Origin: Novosphingobium fuchskuhlense
Lineage (GTDB): Bacteria; Pseudomonadota; Alphaproteobacteria; Sphingomonadales; Sphingomonadaceae
Assembly: GCF_001519075.1 (NCBI RefSeq)
Contig: NZ_KQ954244.1
Location: forward strand, 1 to 64,000
DNA: 64,000 nucleotides
Direction of reading: 5' to 3'
Positions 60,758-64,000 of the stretch are shown here, piece after piece; the stretch's first letter is position 1; the number at the start of each line of letters is the position of its first letter. The position numbers and the translations under genes were made by a program. The notes under the pieces are model-generated. The model did not search any database. It saw only the letters and a program-made list of their open reading frames with translations, and was not told where the DNA came from.

Positions 60758-61288
60758 GTGGGCCTGGCCATCCGGCAGATTGCCTACTTCTGTGCCGACG
60801 TGCGCGCGGCTGCTGCTGCGCACCATTCGGCATATGGCTCCGGTCCGTTCTTCGTGGCGGACAACATCCCGCTGGCGCGCTGCGTCCATCGCGGAGTGGA
60901 GCGTCCGCACGATCACAGCTCGGCCTATGGGCAATGGGGTGAGGTGATGGTGGAGTTCGTCCAGCAGAACAACCCCGGCCCCTCGCCGTTTCACGACATC
61001 TATCCCGAGGGCTCGGGCCGCTACGGGTTTCACCACGTTGCCGTCTTCGTCGAGGATGTGGATGCGGCGCTCGCGGCGTTTGAGGCCCAAGGTGCCCCCT
61101 GCGCCATGCGCGCGGAGATGGCGGACGGCTTCGTCTATGCCTTCGCCGATACCAGCGCCACGCTGGGCCATATGACCGAGCTCTACACCCCGCGCCCCAG
61201 CCTGCTTGGTTTCTACGCGATGGTGGCCGATGCTGCGCGCGAGGGCGCTCCGCCGCGTGATCTCATCACCACCATCCGCTTGCGCTGA
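60758..61288 (+). CDS. VOC/glyoxalase-like metalloenzyme
   Basis: 176 residues: IRQIAYFCADVRAAAAAHHSAYGSGPFF and YGFHHVAVFVEDVDAALAAF give two beta-alpha-beta-beta-beta modules of the vicinal-oxygen-chelate fold. His in FHHVAVFV and Glu in HMTELYTP are plausible metal ligands. The family includes glyoxalase I, extradiol dioxygenases and epimerases. Start GTG 60758 is 16 nt after the E2 stop, so it may share the transcript. Confidence 0.78.
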   Translation: MGLAIRQIAYFCADVRAAAAAHHSAYGSGPFFVADNIPLARCVHRGVERPHDHSSAYGQWGEVMVEFVQQNNPGPSPFHDIYPEGSGRYGFHHVAVFVEDVDAALAAFEAQGAPCAMRAEMADGFVYAFADTSATLGHMTELYTPRPSLLGFYAMVADAAREGAPPRDLITTIRLR

Positions 61289-61299
61289 AAGCTGCGACC

Positions 61300-62310
61300 A
61301 TGACCACCAACCGTTTCTGGCAGCTCGATGCCCATCCGCAGGGCGACGCTTTCGCCAGTGCGCTCTCCTTCCGCGAGGAAGCGCTCCAGCCGCTGGCCGA
61401 GGGTGAAGTCCGCATCGCCGCTGGGTGGCTCTCGATGGACGCGGGCACGCGCATGTGGATGAGCCCGCGCACCGATGGCTACCAGCCGCCGTTGCCGCTG
61501 GGCTCGAAGATGTCAGGCCTTGTCATCGGCCGCGTGGTCGAGACGCGCGACCCCGCGTTCCCCGAGGGCACGCTGGTGCGCGGGTTCGGGCAGTGGGCGG
61601 ATTATTCCGTGGTCACTCCCGCCATGGCTGGCCTCATGGCGCTCGACGAGAGCCTGCCCGACCTGCGCGAGCATTTCGGCGCGCTGGGCATGAACGGCTG
61701 GACCGCCCTCCTCGGTGTGCGCGACACCGCGCGCATCCAGCCCGGCCAGTGGATCGCGGTTTCCGCCGCTGCCGGGGCGACCGGCAGCCTTGCGGTGCAG
61801 GTTGCGCGCAATCTCGGCGCGCATGTGGTGGGGATCGCGGGCGGCCCCGCCAAGTGCGCCTATCTCGTGCAAGATCTCGGCGCCGATATCGCCATCGACT
61901 ACAAGGCGGACGACGTGGCCGCGCGCCTCGCCGCCGAAGTTCCCGGCGGGCTCAATGCCTATTTCGACAATGTCGGCGGGCCGATCCTGGATGCGATCCT
62001 GCCGAACATGGCGCTGTTCGGCTGCGTTGCGGTGTGCGGACTGGTGGCGGCCTATGACGCCGACAAGCCGCTGCCGGGCCCGGCGCGCTATGATCAGGTG
62101 CTGATGAAGCGGCTGCGGATCGAAGGCTTCTTCGTGCCCGATCACTTCCACCGCGCCGAGGAATTCATCGCCCCCTTGCGGCAGTGGCACGACGAGGGCC
62201 GCCTCGTCTCACGCTTCGATGAAACGCCGGGCCTTGAAAACACGCTGGCCGCCTATGCGAAGATGCTGGGCGGCGGCGCGATCGGCAAGGTGCTGGTGAA
62301 AGTGGCCTGA
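61300..62310 (+). CDS. NADP-dependent oxidoreductase (CurA/prostaglandin-reductase-like MDR), second copy
   Basis: 336 residues: FWQLDAHPQGDAFASALSF, SMDAGTRMWM, the Rossmann motif VSAAAGATGSLAVQVA, FDNVGGPILDAIL. Same class as the protein at 49,017, with clear divergence. It would reduce an enone. It ends a plus-strand series (E1 alpha, E1 beta, E2, VOC, MDR). Confidence 0.9.
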   Translation: MTTNRFWQLDAHPQGDAFASALSFREEALQPLAEGEVRIAAGWLSMDAGTRMWMSPRTDGYQPPLPLGSKMSGLVIGRVVETRDPAFPEGTLVRGFGQWADYSVVTPAMAGLMALDESLPDLREHFGALGMNGWTALLGVRDTARIQPGQWIAVSAAAGATGSLAVQVARNLGAHVVGIAGGPAKCAYLVQDLGADIAIDYKADDVAARLAAEVPGGLNAYFDNVGGPILDAILPNMALFGCVAVCGLVAAYDADKPLPGPARYDQVLMKRLRIEGFFVPDHFHRAEEFIAPLRQWHDEGRLVSRFDETPGLENTLAAYAKMLGGGAIGKVLVKVA

Positions 62311-62347
62311 CCCCGCCTCCTCTCCCGCTGAACGGGAGGGGGCGGGG
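62311..62347. terminator. GC-rich hairpin between convergent genes
   Basis: CCCCGCCTCCTCTCCCG, loop CTGAA, CGGGAGGGGGCGGGG: strong stem with one bulge, directly after the MDR stop codon and 13 bp before the convergent Rieske stop codon. It could serve both transcripts. Confidence 0.55.
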
Positions 62348-62359
62348 CAGAAACGCGGA

Positions 62360-63703
62360 TCAGTCCGCCATCCACTTTTCCAGATTCTCGTGGAAGTAGC
62401 GCACGCGGCGCTCCTGCCATGCGAGGTAATCGCGCTTGTAACCGCGCGAGTGCAGGCCGCGCTGCTGCGCTTCCCACACCGAGACATCCTGATCGATCCC
62501 GGGGCCGGCAGAAACCTCGCCCCACTTGCCCTGCACGTGCGGGGCGGGGACCGAGACATCGACCCATTCGGACATCGACTGCGAGTAGTAGCGCGTCGTG
62601 CCCGCGGGGAAGAGCGTCATGTACCACATGTCGAAGTAGCACTTTTCCGGTTCGGTTTCGTGCGGGCGGGCGCGCAGCCAGATGTTGCCATCGGGCTTGA
62701 GGCTGAACGAGAGGTTCGGGAAGATCGTGTAGTGCCAGTGATCGGTCAGCTGGTCGTCGTGGTAGGTCGAGAAGTCGAAGCCCTTCTCCGCCCCCTTCGC
62801 GCGCTTGGCCTGCTGCAGGGCCTTGCGGATCTCGCCGGTCTTGCCGCCGCGGAACTGTTCGGGATCGAGGTCCCAGAACTCCAGCTCCTCGCGCAGCATT
62901 TCGAGCGTCTCCGCCTCGCCGCCACGCAGCTGCTTGGTGGGGCCCGCACCCGGCATGAACATGCGCGCATGGCCTTCGGGGTAGAGATCGAACTGGCAGT
63001 GGTTGTAGCCGTACTCCATCACGAACTTCGTCTGCGGGTGGACGAAGGGCACGTGATAGCTCTCGTTGAAATTGTCCTGCACCAGCTTCCAGTTGAAGTT
63101 GCCCTCGATCGTCACCCAGTGCGTGCGGACCATCGCGTCCATCGGATAGGTATCGATCTGATCGGCAATCGGCCCCATGAACTGCCGCAGCGGCGCGGCG
63201 TCCTTGTCCATGTTGATCCACACGAACCCGGCCCAGGTCTCGCACTTCACCTCGACGAGGTTGAGCTTGCCGCAGGGCGAGCCCTGCACGAAATCGGCCT
63301 CGTCGGGCACGACCTTGAGCTTGCCGGTGAGGTCATAGGACCAGCCGTGATAGGGGCAGACGAGCCGCTTGGAGTGGCCCTGCTCGCCCGTCACCACCGG
63401 CATCGCGCGGTGCTGGCACACGTTGTAGAACGCACGCACCTGCCCATCGTCGCCGCGCACGCAGACGATCGTTTCGGGCCCGAAATCGGCGGTCAGCCAA
63501 TCACCCGCATTCGGGATCTGCGCCTGCGTGCCGGCGATCTGCCAGGTCCGCGTCCAGATCCGGTCCCACTCGCGGTCCGCCCATTCCTTCGAGAAATAGC
63601 GGTCCGGCGTGATCGGCGCATTGCCCAGCGGCGGATCGGCCAGCGGGGAGATATCGGCGAGCGACGTGGCGCGGGCGCGGGCGAGTTCGGCTTGCGTGGT
63701 CAT
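62360..63703 (-). CDS. Rieske non-haem iron aromatic-ring oxygenase, alpha subunit
   Basis: 447 residues. The Rieske 2Fe-2S site is C96-x-H98 (NVCQHRA) and C116-x2-H119 (VCPYHGW). The mononuclear iron triad is in DNFNESYHVPFVHP, with H217 and H222. These enzymes hydroxylate or demethylate ring substrates using a ferredoxin/reductase, not encoded here. ATG 63703 has a CAGGAG site. An NTF2-like gene lies 16 nt upstream, a fold also used by Rieske beta subunits. Confidence 0.94.
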   Translation of the reverse strand: MTTQAELARARATSLADISPLADPPLGNAPITPDRYFSKEWADREWDRIWTRTWQIAGTQAQIPNAGDWLTADFGPETIVCVRGDDGQVRAFYNVCQHRAMPVVTGEQGHSKRLVCPYHGWSYDLTGKLKVVPDEADFVQGSPCGKLNLVEVKCETWAGFVWINMDKDAAPLRQFMGPIADQIDTYPMDAMVRTHWVTIEGNFNWKLVQDNFNESYHVPFVHPQTKFVMEYGYNHCQFDLYPEGHARMFMPGAGPTKQLRGGEAETLEMLREELEFWDLDPEQFRGGKTGEIRKALQQAKRAKGAEKGFDFSTYHDDQLTDHWHYTIFPNLSFSLKPDGNIWLRARPHETEPEKCYFDMWYMTLFPAGTTRYYSQSMSEWVDVSVPAPHVQGKWGEVSAGPGIDQDVSVWEAQQRGLHSRGYKRDYLAWQERRVRYFHENLEKWMAD

Positions 63704-63719
63704 GGGATGGTCTCCTGTT

Positions 63720-64000
63720 TCAGGCACCGGCAAAGTGAGGATAGGATGGATCGACGTGGCCGCGTTCCCCGAAGGCGTATCCGGGCATGGCCGTGCGGTC
63801 CCACATATCGGTCGATGGCGCGACCGTGCTCCAGTCATAGACGGCATGGCGGTGGGAAATCTTCCACGTCCCACCGCGCCGCTCGAACCGGTCAAGATAG
63901 CGCCCGGCCGCGACCATGAAGTTGTCGCCGCCAGCCTCGCTCGGGATATGGTGGTGCGCGATGAAGTAGGCCTCGCCCTTGGCCGTATCGCCGTCGACCT
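63720..64000 (-). CDS. NTF2/SnoaL-like protein, C-terminal part (runs off right edge)
   Basis: The minus-strand frame is open from the stop at 63,720 to the window edge; about 93 C-terminal residues are seen. EAYFIAHHHIPSEAGGDN, GRYLDRFERRGGTWKISHRHAVYDW and the proline-rich tail fit the SnoaL_4 group. Given the Rieske alpha subunit directly downstream it could be its beta-like partner or a separate isomerase. The start is outside the window. Confidence 0.8.
   Translation of the reverse strand, partial: VDGDTAKGEAYFIAHHHIPSEAGGDNFMVAAGRYLDRFERRGGTWKISHRHAVYDWSTVAPSTDMWDRTAMPGYAFGERGHVDPSYPHFAGA

Noticed and set aside
1-64000. CRISPR array or complete insertion sequence
   Set aside because: No series of regularly spaced repeats was seen, and no transposase gene or matched terminal repeats with target duplication could be found.

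Overview
The window is a high-GC stretch with alphaproteobacterial gene content, most like Sphingomonadales (Novosphingobium/Sphingobium type). This is inferred from the RepC/ParA replicon genes, the ArdC plus strawberry-notch anti-restriction module and the catabolic genes; no 16S or other marker is present. It falls into two unlike halves that meet at a partial tRNA gene near 33,927-33,990.

Left half (1-33,990): the right part of an integrated, plasmid-like mobile element. 1-8,009 is a maintenance and defence-evasion block on the minus strand: an ArdC-type antirestriction protein (cut by the window edge), a large ParB-like protein, a Phd/PemK-type toxin-antitoxin pair and a 1405-residue fusion of a DNA methyltransferase-like domain with a strawberry-notch helicase, similar in plan to phage P1 DarB. 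A decayed MmyB-type regulator follows. 9,019-31,260 is a cargo island that reads as a sulfide/persulfide and thiol-stress package: Lgt, a ClC channel, TauE/SafE exporter, persulfide dioxygenase-type MBL protein, methyltransferase, AhpD-like protein, TolC-type outer-membrane protein, DUF2892 protein and sulfide:quinone reductase (SQR) in one minus-strand operon; divergently a rhodanese, an RND adaptor and pump, a BigR/SqrR-like ArsR repressor and an unknown exported protein; then a complete cytochrome bd set (cydABX diverging from cydDC), and an ArsR/peroxiredoxin pair diverging from trxC. The likely logic is that SQR oxidises sulfide into the quinone pool, the persulfide is handled by the dioxygenase and rhodanese, sulfite leaves through TauE, and sulfide-tolerant cytochrome bd re-oxidises the quinol. 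31,344-33,584 is a repC-parA-ribbon-helix-helix replication/partition operon, followed by the 3' half of a tRNA-Ser(GCU) gene that marks the element's right attachment site.

Right half (33,991-64,000): chromosome, starting with HU, then a dense catabolic region. It holds two enoyl-CoA hydratases, a 2,4-dienoyl-CoA reductase-type flavoprotein, a thiolase-like protein, six SDR dehydrogenases, a LuxR-type regulator, two acyl-CoA dehydrogenases, a cytochrome P450, two ThuA-like proteins, a limonene-epoxide-hydrolase-like protein, two CurA-type reductases, a carotenoid/lignostilbene-type oxygenase, an acyl-CoA synthetase, an ABM-family monooxygenase, several NTF2/SnoaL-fold proteins, a three-gene 2-oxoacid dehydrogenase complex (E1 alpha, E1 beta, E2), a VOC protein and a Rieske oxygenase with an NTF2-like partner that runs off the right edge. 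Together they could oxygenate, cleave, CoA-activate and beta-oxidise a hydrophobic, possibly terpenoid, steroid or stilbenoid substrate; the substrate cannot be read from the sequence.
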